Shown here: in pieces, positions 49,851 to 62,300 of the stretch | Position numbering within the stretch: position 1 is the stretch's first letter | How the letters are laid out: each line of letters begins with the position of its first letter | DNA from: Mansonella perstans | Taxonomy: Eukaryota; Nematoda; Chromadorea; Rhabditida; Onchocercidae | Direction: 5' to 3' | DNA length: 64,000 bases | Assembly (NCBI GenBank): GCA_037074765.1 | Contig: JBAMDO010000024.1 | Location: 1 to 64,000, forward strand | Made by a program: the position numbers and the translations under genes | Notes under the pieces: generated by a model | The model's database searches: none | What the model was told of the DNA's origin: nothing | Seen by the model: only the letters and a program-made list of their open reading frames with translations

Positions 49851-51144
49851 TTGCATAATTTAAAGCCAGAAAAACGTCATAAAATTAAGAAGCTCGGTTT
49901 AAATGAATGAGTTATTACATTCAATTCCTATTTTCTATTTGGAAGCATTATGACAATTGGAATTTAAGAATATAAATACTCAAATAGTTTGAAACTGCAA
50001 TGAAAAATTATGGATATAAAAACATTCAAACAGTCCGAAATTGCAACGGGCCTGAGAATGTATAAGAAATAAAGAGTAATCGATATTTGTATGCTAATCT
50101 TCCTTATGCTATTTAGAGTAAACTTGCATTTGTCAAAGCTTCCCCCTCTAATGCTTTCTCATCCTACAATGAGAAAAACGATTTTCAAAATCGATTCTCG
50201 AAATGATTAAATTCTTAACGAAATTATTATCCTTTTTGAATGGTGTTAGTTTGTATTGAAATTATACTGAAATTATTGCACTAAAATTTAATTCTTTGGT
50301 TTCTTTAGTTTTTTTTCCTTTTTTTCTCCCGGGAAGCCTCGAGAAATAGTAACAATAAAGCGAGATAAATGTATCAATGAATGGAACGTAATAATGATAT
50401 AATGTATGATGGTATTTTATCAAAAAAAAGTTATAAGTGTGATAGAAACAAAAAAACAATGGCAAATTCTGGATATGTATTGCAGAAGCAGAGAACAATG
50501 TATATTAAGGCTATGGATTCCATGCATTTTGAATCCTCCAAGCAGGTCATATGTCTGAAGAATGATGCATTATGCTTGGAAATTCTTGCCTGGGACGTTC
50601 AATTGCATTTCGGGTTATGGTTCGAATGGGGCCGTAATTTGATATATATGGTTCCCTAAATGACTGTAAGTTTGGGTTGGTCTTTTGATGTTTTGTGATA
50701 GGTGGTTTCAGGTTTTATTTAAGGTTGGATGGACGTAGCGTGATTTTCTGGTATGATGGAGTAATTAATTAGCATTTATTTAATTACTGATGTATTTTTA
50801 AGCTATGTGTGTTGTATGTATGTGAATTCAAATCATGGCAATTGAATACTAATTTGCACGTGCACGTGTACCGACGTATCCTACATAGATGATAATATTC
50901 GTTCACATAATGTATAATTAGTTACAGTAATGTTACGCCATTTTTAACTCTGCTATATTGTTTAATTTATTTTTGATAGCTCATACAATCAAATTTTATC
51001 GGCCAAATTCTGGTTAATTGAAGCATTTTTTTTTTAAGTCACGTTTTGGAAATATGTAACAAACTGTAATAGTACACTGTTGTTTTTTATTCTCATTAAA
51101 TGTACTTTGACTCATCCATTTCACCATTGATCATACATGGAATA

Positions 51145-51275
51145 ATGGCATTTTTCTAATTCTTAGAATTTCTTTAGAAATATGTCAGCGTTGAAGTTAA
51201 AAGCGTTGACATTTTTCTTACTCTTAGAAAATTTCATTGAAAAAATATGTCAGCTTTGACGTTGACGTTGATTTT
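51145..51275. repeat. Duplicated element upstream of rpl-2
   Basis: Two copies of about 65 bp: GCATTTTTCTAATTCTTAGA...ATATGTCAGCGTTGAAGTT and GACATTTTTCTTACTCTTAG...ATATGTCAGCTTTGACGTTG, ending about 55 bases before the start codon. Confidence 0.7.
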
Positions 51276-51319
51276 TAAATGACCTAGAAATATGGAATAA
51301 ATTGAAGTTAGAAGATTAC

Positions 51320-51325
51320 TTTCAG
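51320..51325 (+). promoter_or_regulatory. Likely spliced-leader trans-splice acceptor of rpl-2
   Basis: TTTCAG immediately followed by six bases and the ATG of rpl-2. No upstream coding exon is needed because the protein starts at its conserved N-terminus, so this acceptor probably receives a spliced leader. Inferred from position and consensus only. Confidence 0.6.
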
Positions 51326-51331
51326 GATCAA

Positions 51332-52625
51332 ATGGGTCGTAGGATACGTGTACAGCGTAAGGGACCGGGAGGTATCTTTAAAGCTCATAACAAGCATCGA
51401 AAAGGAGCAGCAAAGTTACGACCAGTCGATTATGCAGAGCGACATGGTTATATTAAAGGAGTGGTAAAATCTATTATGCATGATCCAGGACGTGGTGCAC
51501 CACTGGCACTAATCGAATTTCGTGACCCTTATCGGTATAAAATTCTGAAGAGTACAATGATTGCTGCAGAAGGGATGCACACTGGACAGTTTATTTACTG
51601 TGGACGAAAAGGTAGCTTTTCGTAATTTGGAGAGCATGGTTATGTAAATGTGTGAGATAAGTGAGCTGAGCTTGTATTGATAATTTTATACTTATTGAAA
51701 ACTTGCACTTTATGTCATGCAAAATATTTATAATTAATGTAATGAATCGTCTTGACAAGAGATCTGTTTTAGCTCAAGTTCAAGTTGGTAACATACTTCC
51801 GCTTGCCGAATTACCTGAAGGAACTACTGTATGCAACTTAGAAGAAAAGACTGGTGATCGCGGTCGCCTTGCTCGCACTTCAGGTGAATGAAGTGAACTT
51901 CTTTTGAAAAAATATGGTCTTAAAAAAGTCGGGAAATAAGTAAGATATAATTCGAGAGGGTGCGATGCAAAATTTGTAGCATTTTTGTTAAATCCATCTA
52001 TACAATTTATCAGATTCTGTACCTTTTTATAGGCAATTATGCTACTGTTGTTGCACATAATCCAGAAACTAAGAAGACCCGTGTGCGTTTACCTTCAGGC
52101 GCAAAAAAAGTTTTGGATTCTTCAAATAGAGCAATGATTGGTATATTTTCATTTAAAAATTATGGAACCAATTTTTTACTTTATTGAAATCATGTCAGCA
52201 GTGTTTAAAGGTAGAAGATCGAATTTGCATAAAACCTACCAGTTTTATTTAAATTTGACGTGAATGTGAAACATGATACCAGCGTTTGTTAGAAACATGA
52301 TATCTTCTTTGTTATTGATATCTAATTTCTGACAAGTTTAGGTATTGTCGCTGGTGGTGGAAGAACAGACAAACCATTGCTGAAAGCAGGAAATGCATAT
52401 CACAAATATAAGGCGAAACGCAATTGTTGGCCAACGGTACGTGGTGTTGCAATGAACCCTGTAGAGCATCCTCATGGTGGTGGTAATCATCAACACATTG
52501 GTCATCCATCAACTGTGAAACGTGGAACAAGCGCTGGACGTAAAGTAGGTCTTATTGCGGCCCGTAGAACCGGAAGAATTCGTGGTGGCAAGCCAGAAAA
52601 GCATGGAAAGGAAGAAACAGTTTAA
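51332..52625 (+). CDS. rpl-2: 60S ribosomal protein uL2 (RPL8; C. elegans rpl-2)
   Basis: Four exons: 51332-51611, 51773-51883, 52033-52140, 52342-52625, giving 260 residues, the expected length for nematode/animal RPL8. Highly conserved throughout: [93 protein letters not shown], and the catalytic-centre segment [20 protein letters not shown] with its universally conserved His. uL2 lies near the peptidyl-transferase centre of the large subunit. An acceptor-like TTTCAG ends 6 nt before the ATG, consistent with spliced-leader trans-splicing. AATAAA at 52712-52717. Codon choice is more GC-rich than neighbouring genes, as for a highly expressed gene. Confidence 0.98.
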
Positions 52626-52711
52626 AGCTGAAAATAGCTAACATTTCTATTTTCATGGTATTATTGATCAACACTTCATGGAGTGTAGTTTATTGTTATA
52701 TAATTTATCAG

Positions 52712-52717
52712 AATAAA
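52712..52717 (+). terminator. Polyadenylation signal of rpl-2
   Basis: Canonical AATAAA 87 bases after the rpl-2 stop codon. The facing phosphatase gene has its own AATAAA at 53048-53053 on the minus strand, so the two 3' ends lie within about 330 bp. Confidence 0.6.
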
Positions 52718-53047
52718 TTTTCTGCTAACAACATCCTCAGTGTGCTCAATGTGCCTGCTCAAGATTTTAATATTAAAAAACAAAAACCTTGCATGTCACA
52801 TAGTAATATCTAAAATCTGTCACACACAATAGTGTCACATACAATATAAACTGAAGTTGCCTTACTTTATTAGCTTGAAGTTAGCCATAAAGTGGAGTGG
52901 CTCCTTACCTCTCATATTCTGGCCCTTTTTATTTTTTACTGAACATTCATTTGTATTGTAATATATTCTAATTAATGTCAGGATCGAGATTTGCATCTTA
53001 TCATTTGTTAATGTTTTTTGTAAGTAGCAAAGTAATATGAGATCACT

Positions 53048-53053
53048 TTTATT
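53048..53053 (-). terminator. Polyadenylation signal of the UBASH3-like gene
   Basis: Minus-strand AATAAA (tttatt on plus) 73 bases after the stop codon at 53126. Confidence 0.5.
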
Positions 53054-53125
53054 GCATTAATGTAGCAAGCATTACTAAGGTTTAAGTTAAGCTTTTGGGA
53101 TTCAATGAGATTTTTCAGTGAATTC

Positions 53126-55391
53126 TCAACTTGCAACTCTTTCACGCATAGCGAAATCATGATTAATTTTCGAGCTAAAATTCATATAAGTAATTGGTGG
53201 TAAAGCATTTTCATTGTACAACCATCGATTGTCATCCATTCGATCGATAATTGCTGTACAACAATATGGAAATTTCTCACCATGATTGATAAGTTCTTGA
53301 AAATGAATTATTCGTGGTGGCTTCCGAAATGCACCAATTGCTAAGTCGACCGTTGATGAATGTCCAACAATCTACAATTTAAATGAATTGTGTAAAAAAA
53401 AAGCTCAAAGACAAATATTTACTAAATTTATTAGTGTTAAAAAAAGATGTTAATTAGAACTGAATTAGATCTTTGGGAATTCGAGTTATTGATTTATTTT
53501 TTAACTATTGACTTATCTCTTCTAACTTATTGATTTATCTTGGGATTTTTAAAAGAAAATTTCGAAATAATTTTAACAAAAAATTTCCCATACCAAAATT
53601 ATCGCACCATCACTTCGTTGTGTCCATTCCCTTGCTCCTGCTAATTTTTGCAATAAATTTTGCACACGCTTACAATACATTTCAACTGTTTCATTCATTT
53701 CCCAAATCTGGTAAAATATTTATTAATATTTATTTAAATAATCCATTTAAATTTCAAAATATAGATAATTCACAACAACTATTAAACAAATATATTATTT
53801 ATATAATTATTTACTTAAATAATTAATCTATTTAAATTTCAAATGTAGATAATTTATTATAGCTATTAAACAAATATATTTTCGTGGAATGTATTGCTAT
53901 CAAACAAATCAAATTTATGTAATTTGTATTATCCAATCAATCAATATTTGTAAGCTTATTTCAAATTAAATACAATTTATTATTATTATAAGTTAAACAT
54001 TTCAGATTACGGCATTTCAGGTTTTTGTTTTTCGTTTAATTTCAAATCAAACAAATAAAAATAACTAAATCATTTGACATGCATTGATTGATTTGATAGA
54101 CATTTTGTAATTATGACTGTTTTTTTCAAAAAAAAATTTATAAATATTGAAAAACTTATAAATATAAAAAATTAAAATTTTAAATTTCAGCAATTGAAAA
54201 AACAACTCATTACATTTTCCATTGTTGTCAATGGTACATAATCAATATCAATGTTAAAATTAGCATTATGCAGTTCTCGTGGTGTTGCAAATGTTGGTTG
54301 TGCATTTGGATGAAGTTCGGTAAATTCGAAAAGTGTTGGTTCAACACGAATTTTAATTTCGCCCTTCTCTTTTCCCATACCTTTTAGTACTGATTGTGCT
54401 GTTTGTACACAACGTAATGCTGGTGATGCATAAATTACATCTTAAAAAATTTTTAAATTTCAATTAAATTAAAATAAAATGTTTCTTTTTTTTGAGGAAA
54501 ATTTTGAAGATGAAATAATTGTATCACACATTTGCTATTCTAAAAATAGAAAAAAAATTTAACAAATGACAAAATTATTTTGATTTTGCTAATTAATTAA
54601 TCAAGTAGTGAACAATTAATCAAACACCAATTTTTTATTTTTAATTAATTAATTAAATAGCTAAATAATTCATTCAGTAGTATATTTAATTGGTAATTCA
54701 AATGATTAAATTCCAAAAAAACTTAACGTTATATTTATATGCAATCAAATATGATGTATAATTTTTTAAATTACAGGTGGAACAAAATTTGTGGTAATTG
54801 TTCAGTCATTAATTTTTGACCTTTTTTTACCTCTAACCTTTCCAGTAATAATTTTTACATTTTTGCAATATTATTATTATTATTAAGAGATTTGACATGT
54901 GCAGCAATGATGATGGTGCACCTGGCATAGTTTTATTGAGAAGAAGTCCTTTTCCAACCATTTCTGCAAGAACATTACCCATTTCCGAAATTACCGTGTC
55001 ATCCGCGTAATGTTTGAACGGTCGTTTCAGTTCCGGAAGAGTAAGTGGCTTAAAAAAATTTATGCAGATTTTACTCTTTCATTTATTTCTTGATATATGA
55101 TAAAATTCATTCCAAAGAAATTAATTATCTACATGTAACAATTAACTAACAAATGTCGCAATTAAAATTTTAAAAGTAAATTTAATTGAATCTCCGAAAG
55201 TTAAAATTAAAAAATATAGCCAGAATGAAATAAAAAAAATACATCAAATGATTAATTTGCATAGTGCTTATTACCATATTCAAATCGAATGCCCGATATG
55301 AACCGGATAATGTCGATTTACGAATCCATTCCGGAAAGAGGTCATCAATTCGTTCACCATGCCGCATAACAATCAAACGGCAAGGTAGCAT
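53126..55391 (-). CDS. UBASH3/Sts-type histidine phosphatase, catalytic domain only
   Basis: Five exons: 55275-55391, 54922-55048, 54214-54440, 53594-53707, 53126-53371, all in phase, 276 residues. It matches the phosphoglycerate-mutase-like domain of UBASH3A/B (TULA, Sts-1/2). The catalytic motif is LIVMRHGER with nucleophile His11, followed by ASPALRCVQTAQS with Arg91, then RVEPTLFEF, ANFNIDIDYVPL, and the second catalytic His in IVGHSS (His199). The residues needed for phosphohistidine chemistry are therefore present. Vertebrate UBASH3 carries UBA and SH3 domains in front; none is seen here, and the first exon begins with an ATG just before the domain. It may be a single-domain nematode form, or upstream exons were missed. 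AATAAA on the minus strand at 53048-53053. Convergent with rpl-2. Confidence 0.92.
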
Positions 55392-56361
55392 TTGTTTTAT
55401 TTTACCGCTTAAGAAAAGATAGGAATGTACAGTGTTGGGAAAAACAGCGAAGAAACCAATTTACCTTTGTAATATTTTTTTGAAAAAACATCCGTTTTTC
55501 CGAATATCTATCATATTTTCGGGAATAGTTCATTATTGCTTCCACTTAATTTGCTACTTACTTGCGTTATTTCTTTTGAAAAAATTTGCAACAAAACGAA
55601 ATTCAAACGTTAAATATTTTAGTAGTAGGAAGTGAGAAATAACAAGAGCTAAATTTTGATTTTTATATAAATTTAAATGATTTTGAAAATTTTCGAAACA
55701 TTTCTACCTTTTCTTTATATCATTAATTTTTGAAGCATTTTGAATGTTGCCTAAAATGACATCATCTGAATAACTGGAAATGAAGGATACAAGTAACAGT
55801 AATCGAAAGTTGAAAAAGTTCAACAACAACAATAAGATAATAACAACGATAACAACGACAATGACAGCAACAGCTATAACAACAATGACAACAACAACAG
55901 TAACAACAACGACAGCAAAACAAGAACAACGATAACGATAAAAACAATCGCAACAACGACAACAATAACGATAACAATAACGACAACAACAACGGCAGCA
56001 ACAGCAATACCTTTACTCATTGTTTTGACAAAGCAAAGTATGCTGACAATGAACCGATCGGAGTGAAATTGCAGGATGACAATAACTTTCGAAGAATCAC
56101 TTCAATTTCTGTTACACTGCTTAAATTGATGTGCGCTTAACAAAATAAATAATGATGCAAATGAGTAAAATTTGTGCCTGAGATGCATATTATCAACGAT
56201 AAGTGATAAATGATAACAAGAACTCAATTTTATCAAAAACTTTTTAGCAATTAAAAAAAAACAATCAAATAAATAAAGATTGCTATGTACAGCGATGATA
56301 ACAAGATAAGCAATTTTAGTACACAAGAAATATTTTGCCATCAGTTGAATTGAAATTATCA
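55392..56361. other. Spacer between the cysteine-rich gene and the UBASH3-like gene
   Basis: About 970 bp between two genes on the same strand. It contains an AAC/GAC-type simple repeat (55820-56010). The distance is larger than usual for a nematode operon, so independent promoters are more likely. Confidence 0.45.
55820..56010. repeat. Imperfect (AACAACGAT)n simple repeat
   Basis: CAACAACAAC, AACGATAACAACGACAA and related units. Produces artefactual Leu/Cys-rich frames on the minus strand. Confidence 0.85.
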
Positions 56362-59300
56362 TTATTCCATTAGGATTTGTGCATTAACTTCAAATTCATG
56401 CAACTGTGTACCAATCAAATCGCAATTATCACTGCAACAACAAACGATGCGTTCTTTATCGTTACCCTCATCATTATCATTTTTTAACATAACAGATTCT
56501 GATACTATGCCGCATTCATCATAAAATAATTTCTCAGCGCAAACTAAATCTTTACCTGCAAAAAAAAACGAACTTCACTTTTTTTGCTCAAAATATTCGG
56601 TAATTCGATATTATATTTTGTTTAGAATATACAATAATTCGATATTACATTTAAAAATAATTTCTATTTTTTCTGCAAATATTTAAAGATGCGAAAAAAT
56701 CTGCAATGACAAATATTTATAATAACACTAAAATTTTTTTTTTTGAAAATTTGAAATTTAAGATTTGAGTTTTTTTTTGAATTTAAAATACTTGCAATTG
56801 TTATTTTACAATATTATACTTAGTATTTTAATAAAAATTTTACCAAATGAATTATTAATTTTAAAACTACGTTTTAAATTAAATTTATATTGAAAATGAT
56901 TTGAGTTTGATAATTTTAAATGTTTTACTTTCATTTTCGTTAAATTTTGATGTTTTCTTAACACAAGCGCTTATTACATTTGTTTGTTTTTCTTCATCTG
57001 TAAATTGTCAAAAATAAAATTTAAATTCAATTTTAGAGGGAAATTACAATTGACAATTTTTTGATATATTAATTTCACTTTTCATATTAATTTATGATTA
57101 TTTAAATTAATTAGCGCAAATTTTAATAATAAATTGATTGTGCTAAAAGGGTTCAAAAGATAGAATTTTTTTCTTTGTTTGTAGGATTTAATTTTAAACT
57201 AATAAAAATTTCCGAAACTAACAATTGATAATGATTGTACTGAAAATGCTTTCACTATGACACCATTCTGGTTCTTTTGATGTTGTATACGGTAACAGTC
57301 CATTTGGAAACAATTCTCTAGTCTTGAAAACACTGCGGATATTATCGGAGGCGAAGAAGAAAACTGATCAGTTATTAATATTAACGTCGAATCACAGTCG
57401 ATCAACTATTAATATTGACCCAAACCACGTATAATCACCTACGTGTACCACTTATACGTGTAAGTTATAAACCAAGATAGATAAAAAACGTTACGTCTTG
57501 GTTTACAGTGCTATTTATGACCTAATTTACTATTAATTATGACTTAATTACTTTCTTGAGATGATTCAAATTGTAAATGAAATGAATTTGAGATGCTTAT
57601 TCCTGGCTAAGTTTGTTGAAAATGCTTACTTTATATGCGTTCGTTTCATGAATGGCAAGTTGTAAAGCTTTGATTTTTTCATATGGATTGAAATTGCACG
57701 GTTTACGTTTGTTATAACTATTGCGACAAATGCAAATGATAATTCCACCAGTTAATTGCATGCATAGTTGTGTCGTGTCACCTGATCTACAAAAAAAATT
57801 TCGCTTTCATTTTCAATCTAAGAAAACTAACTGAAAATGAAGTAGAAATAAGCATAATTAGTTGAATAATTAATTAAAAATTAACCTTAAAGTAAATTAA
57901 ATGAATTAAATTACATCCATTCAAATTTGACCTTTTATATTTAATTTTTGCTCTAATTTATTACAGCAAATATTTCAATTGTCACACCGCTGTTGTCAAC
58001 TAATGTTTGACCATTTTAAGAAAACTACAACAAATTTCAGGAATGCATTTATGCACATCTTTGATGAGTGTTGCCTTATTAATGACTGGTAAGAGTTGAC
58101 TTATCAATAAATTAGTGAAAGAAAAAGACAAAATGAAATAATCAAAATGGAGCGCAATTTGTTTTGCGATAAGATAAACTAGCGCAGGTGGAGAAAATTT
58201 GTAATGTATGACAAATTGGCACAATAAAAATAACAATAGTAACAATGATAATAATAGCAGTAATGATAATAACAATGGTAATAATAATGATGATAACAGT
58301 AATAACTAAAAAACAATATTAACAACAGTAGCGGTAATAATAATAAAACAACCTACAATGTAGGGCAAGTTAATACAGGTAGGAAAACTCACAGTGTATG
58401 CATCATATATGGAATCATTGCTGATTTAAATTTCATTGCATTTATCAAACTTCTGTGAGCTGTATTTCCACTAAATATATAATAGATGTCTGCAAAGATG
58501 AAATTTGGGCAAAAATGAAAGTAATTTTACGAAAGTTATTTACAGAAAAATAAAATTAATAATTCATATAAATTGATATAAAAGTAAGATAATTTAGGAG
58601 CTCGAAAAACTGATTAGCAAGGAAGTAAAATTTATAATTTAAATGAAAATTTATTAGAAGAAAGTAAGTTTACTATTAATTAAGTTAAAAATCAAAATAA
58701 ATGGAAAAGGAAATGAAGTCATAATTTAAAACTTAAGCGATAGAGTAACAGGAAAAATCATTATCATCAATAAATGATAATAATAATAATAGTAATAATA
58801 ATAATAATAAATAATGGAGATGTCAAATGGTTTCGTTTTTATTTTGAAATGACTAGAGTAACCGGAATAAAACTATCCCTAATCGTCCATCTCTCTATTT
58901 ATTCATCAGCACCACCAATTTTAATGATCCTTGCAAATTTTAAAGAGTGATTTTGCATGGAAATAAAAAGTGTCCCATGTATCATATTTTAAATGTCATT
59001 TATTCATTAATTTCAACTTTTCGTAAATTTAAATTTATTTGAAAAAGTTTTTCAAAAAAAAAAATTAACGAACTGTTGCCAATTGCCTTAAAATCCAGGA
59101 TCGTTATACAATATGGTGATACATCGTTTATTTTAAATTTTGGCTCTTCATTAAATAGCAATGAATGTTGGTTACTGTATTGTGCACAATAATATTTTCG
59201 TTCCTAAAATAATTTCTTTTTTTGCAAAAAAATAAAAAAAAAATAAAAAAGAAATAAAACAAAAAAATTTGAAATTGAATTAATTTATTGAATAATTTAG

Positions 59301-62300
59301 TCTTATTTATAATGAAAAAATTTTGCAGCAATTTAAAAAATTATCCTGAAGAAATTAATACAGATAAAGATTAAATTAATTAATTCTATAAACTATATAA
59401 TTATTTATATAATTAATTCTGTAAATTAAGGGTCTTTGAACATCCATATGATAAGCTCGTCTTTGCTCTCAACTCCATAAATTACGTCTTCCACATGTCC
59501 TAGCACATGACCAATATAACGTACAGATTTATAGAAACTACTTTCCGGAGTTAGTGTGAACTCTTTTATTTTCTTAGCAGGCACAATTTCATGTTCAACA
59601 TATCCTTTAAATTACTGACACGCTGATATTATTCTACCCAAATCATAAATATGTAGAGTAGCCTAATATAATTAAAAAATAGTTTATGCTCTACCTGATA
59701 AATACGGCTTAAGGTATAAGCCTGTACTAAGTTAAGGACAAATTAGTCAGTTAACGAATTAAGGTCAAAATTATCGAATGTAACAAAATGGTTTAAGTTA
59801 TAAGCTAATTAGAAATCAATACAAAAATTTGGATCAAAAATAGCTCAGCATTTTTAGGTCCGATAGATTATCATTTTAATACGCAATCATATCAGTAACA
59901 TCAGTGCTCAAATTCGATTTTCTGGCAATTCAATTTTTCTACATGCAACAATACAATGTTAAGCTCATTAATGAATTAAGTTTCATTTTAATATGTTCAA
60001 TTTAATGTTACCAATGGAACAGTTCAGTTCAATGACATCAATAGGACATTTCAATTTAATGTCATTAATGTCAACAACATTTCTATGTGTCACTGCACTA
60101 TCACATCACTTATAATACGATATTATTATTACAGTAATAACCAACCGATATTTCATTTACCTTTTTTTTTAAATCAAAATTTCACATTGATAAATAATTG
60201 AATTATTTTTTTTTTCTTTTTTTAATTATTAAGAAATATTTCAATAAATAAATTTCCAAACAATTTTTACAGAGAGATAATTCAGATTCTTTGTCATTTT
60301 ATTTATTTTTGCATATTTTCTTATTTAATCAATGATATCGATGAAATGTATTTGTAAATATACAAAAACTAATAACGATATTATTACTACGAAAATTTTC
60401 GCAATTTATAATACGCTATTACTATTACAATTTTTGTAATTTAGAATGCGATATTGTTATTACGGTAATTTTTGCAATTTATAATACAATATTATTATTA
60501 CGGTAATTTTTGCAATTTGTAATACCTTTTTTAATACCGAAATTTTCGACTCAATTTTCAAAAAGACTAAAATTATTAAAAATCTACCATATTAATGTGT
60601 GTAATTATTGTTCTAATGCTTGTATAAAAGCAAATTTGCGCAAGTGTCATGAAATGAATAATTGAGAAAAGGCGGTGATACCTCATCATCAAAAAGAAAT
60701 GTAATGGTTAAATTTTCGTGAAGTTCCAAATTCCAATTTGTCGTAAAAAATAATTGGTAATTAGTAAAGTATTCCTTTTTTTGTATCTTTTAGAAAATAA
60801 AAATAAGTAAAAATATTTTACAAAATTTTTAGCTTTTCCAGCAATCGTTTTCTCCAATAATGCATCACAGGGTTTTGCACCAGGTGCTGTTTGACAGCGG
60901 CATGCAAATAATCTGATTGGCATATATTTTGTTTCGAAATATTTCAGTAAGTTCGTTTTTTCATAGCAATAACGAGTTTGAAGATAGTCATGCTTTAGCT
61001 GTAAAAGATGGCGCAAATTTATATATGAGTTAAAACTTTGTGCATGGCAAATTAACACGATAATCAAGCTATTTATGTAGTTGTCATTTTATCTAAAATT
61101 GTATTATCTTCAAAAAATTCAGTGACATCATGCACTTATTAAAGATATATATCGTACAGTTATCAGTGATATATACTACATACTTATCAGTGGTACGAAT
61201 TATTCATTTACTAGCAATATTCATTTACACTTATCAGCTGTAAGAATTATGAACATATCAGTGACATGCAGTGACAAGCAATTATCTGTAATATGGATAT
61301 GATATGTATGATATGCAAGGCTGAAAATTTGGAACCAAAATCTTAAATAAAAAAAATGCTTCTGAATCACTGTTACTTGAACTATCCCAGCTATTACCAA
61401 TAGATACAGCCGAAATTACATGACAATGTGATCATTTAAGCTTTGCATATCAACTATATACATAGCATTGATAATTTTATACTGTTACATATCACATAGC
61501 ATACATATAATATCGTTCTATCACTCTATACATATCACTGTCACATAGTACATCTCATATCACTTTATCACTCTATGAATACCACTTTAATATAGCATAT
61601 ATCATATCACTTTATCACTCTACATATCACTGTCACATAGTACATATCATATCACTCTATCACTCTATACATTTCACTCTCACATAGCACATATCACATC
61701 ACTCTATCACTTCATACATATCACTAATAATTTTTACTTGGCTAACAAATAAGCAATTTAAATCTTCAAAACTAACATCGACATCAATATAGTCACATTT
61801 GTTAGGTTCTAATAAGGCATATGAGAAATCAATTGGTTGTATGGCTGAGCCTAAAATAAGAAATTATTCAAAATTGGTGAAAATTTTTGAATCATTAATA
61901 AATATTGTAATACAAATAATATTTCTGTTATCAAAAAATAATTAATTTAATTAATTATCAATCTAATTAAACAATAGAATGAATTAACTGCAAAAGACAA
62001 AAAGAAAATACCGGGTAATAAAAAGATAACAGAATCTTTTAGTGTGAAAAAACTATTCATATCATGAAGAGCATGTGCGGAAATGTAATGCAGCAAACAG
62101 GAATGATTTGTATCCGGTTCAGCCGGATAAAAATAACCATGTAGAAAGTACTGATATTCATTATTATATTTGCATAAATTAGGAATTGGATTTGTGGGTG
62201 CTGCACGCTTTATAAAATCAACCTGAAAGAAGCCAAAGGGAAAGGTCTATTGGCAAAAAAAATTAAAAATTGAAGTTATTTGTTCAAATTTAATCGATTT

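Larger units (their letters stand above)
49240..51331. promoter_or_regulatory. Divergent intergenic region between the PPxY gene and rpl-2
   Basis: Contains a 72-bp tandem repeat (49539-49835), a stretch of higher GC around 50450-50760 without a believable exon, and duplicated sequence immediately upstream of rpl-2. The promoters of both genes must lie here; no element could be assigned. Confidence 0.45.
52626..53125. other. Convergent 3' region of rpl-2 and the UBASH3-like gene
   Basis: Only 3' UTR-type sequence with one AATAAA per strand. Nothing else seen. Confidence 0.6.

Noticed and set aside
50381..50659. Plus-strand 92-codon frame upstream of rpl-2
   Set aside because: No recognisable protein features and no splice partners; only moderately higher GC. 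Left as intergenic.
55762..56007. Minus-strand Leu/Cys-rich frame
   Set aside because: Reading of the AAC/GAC simple repeat.
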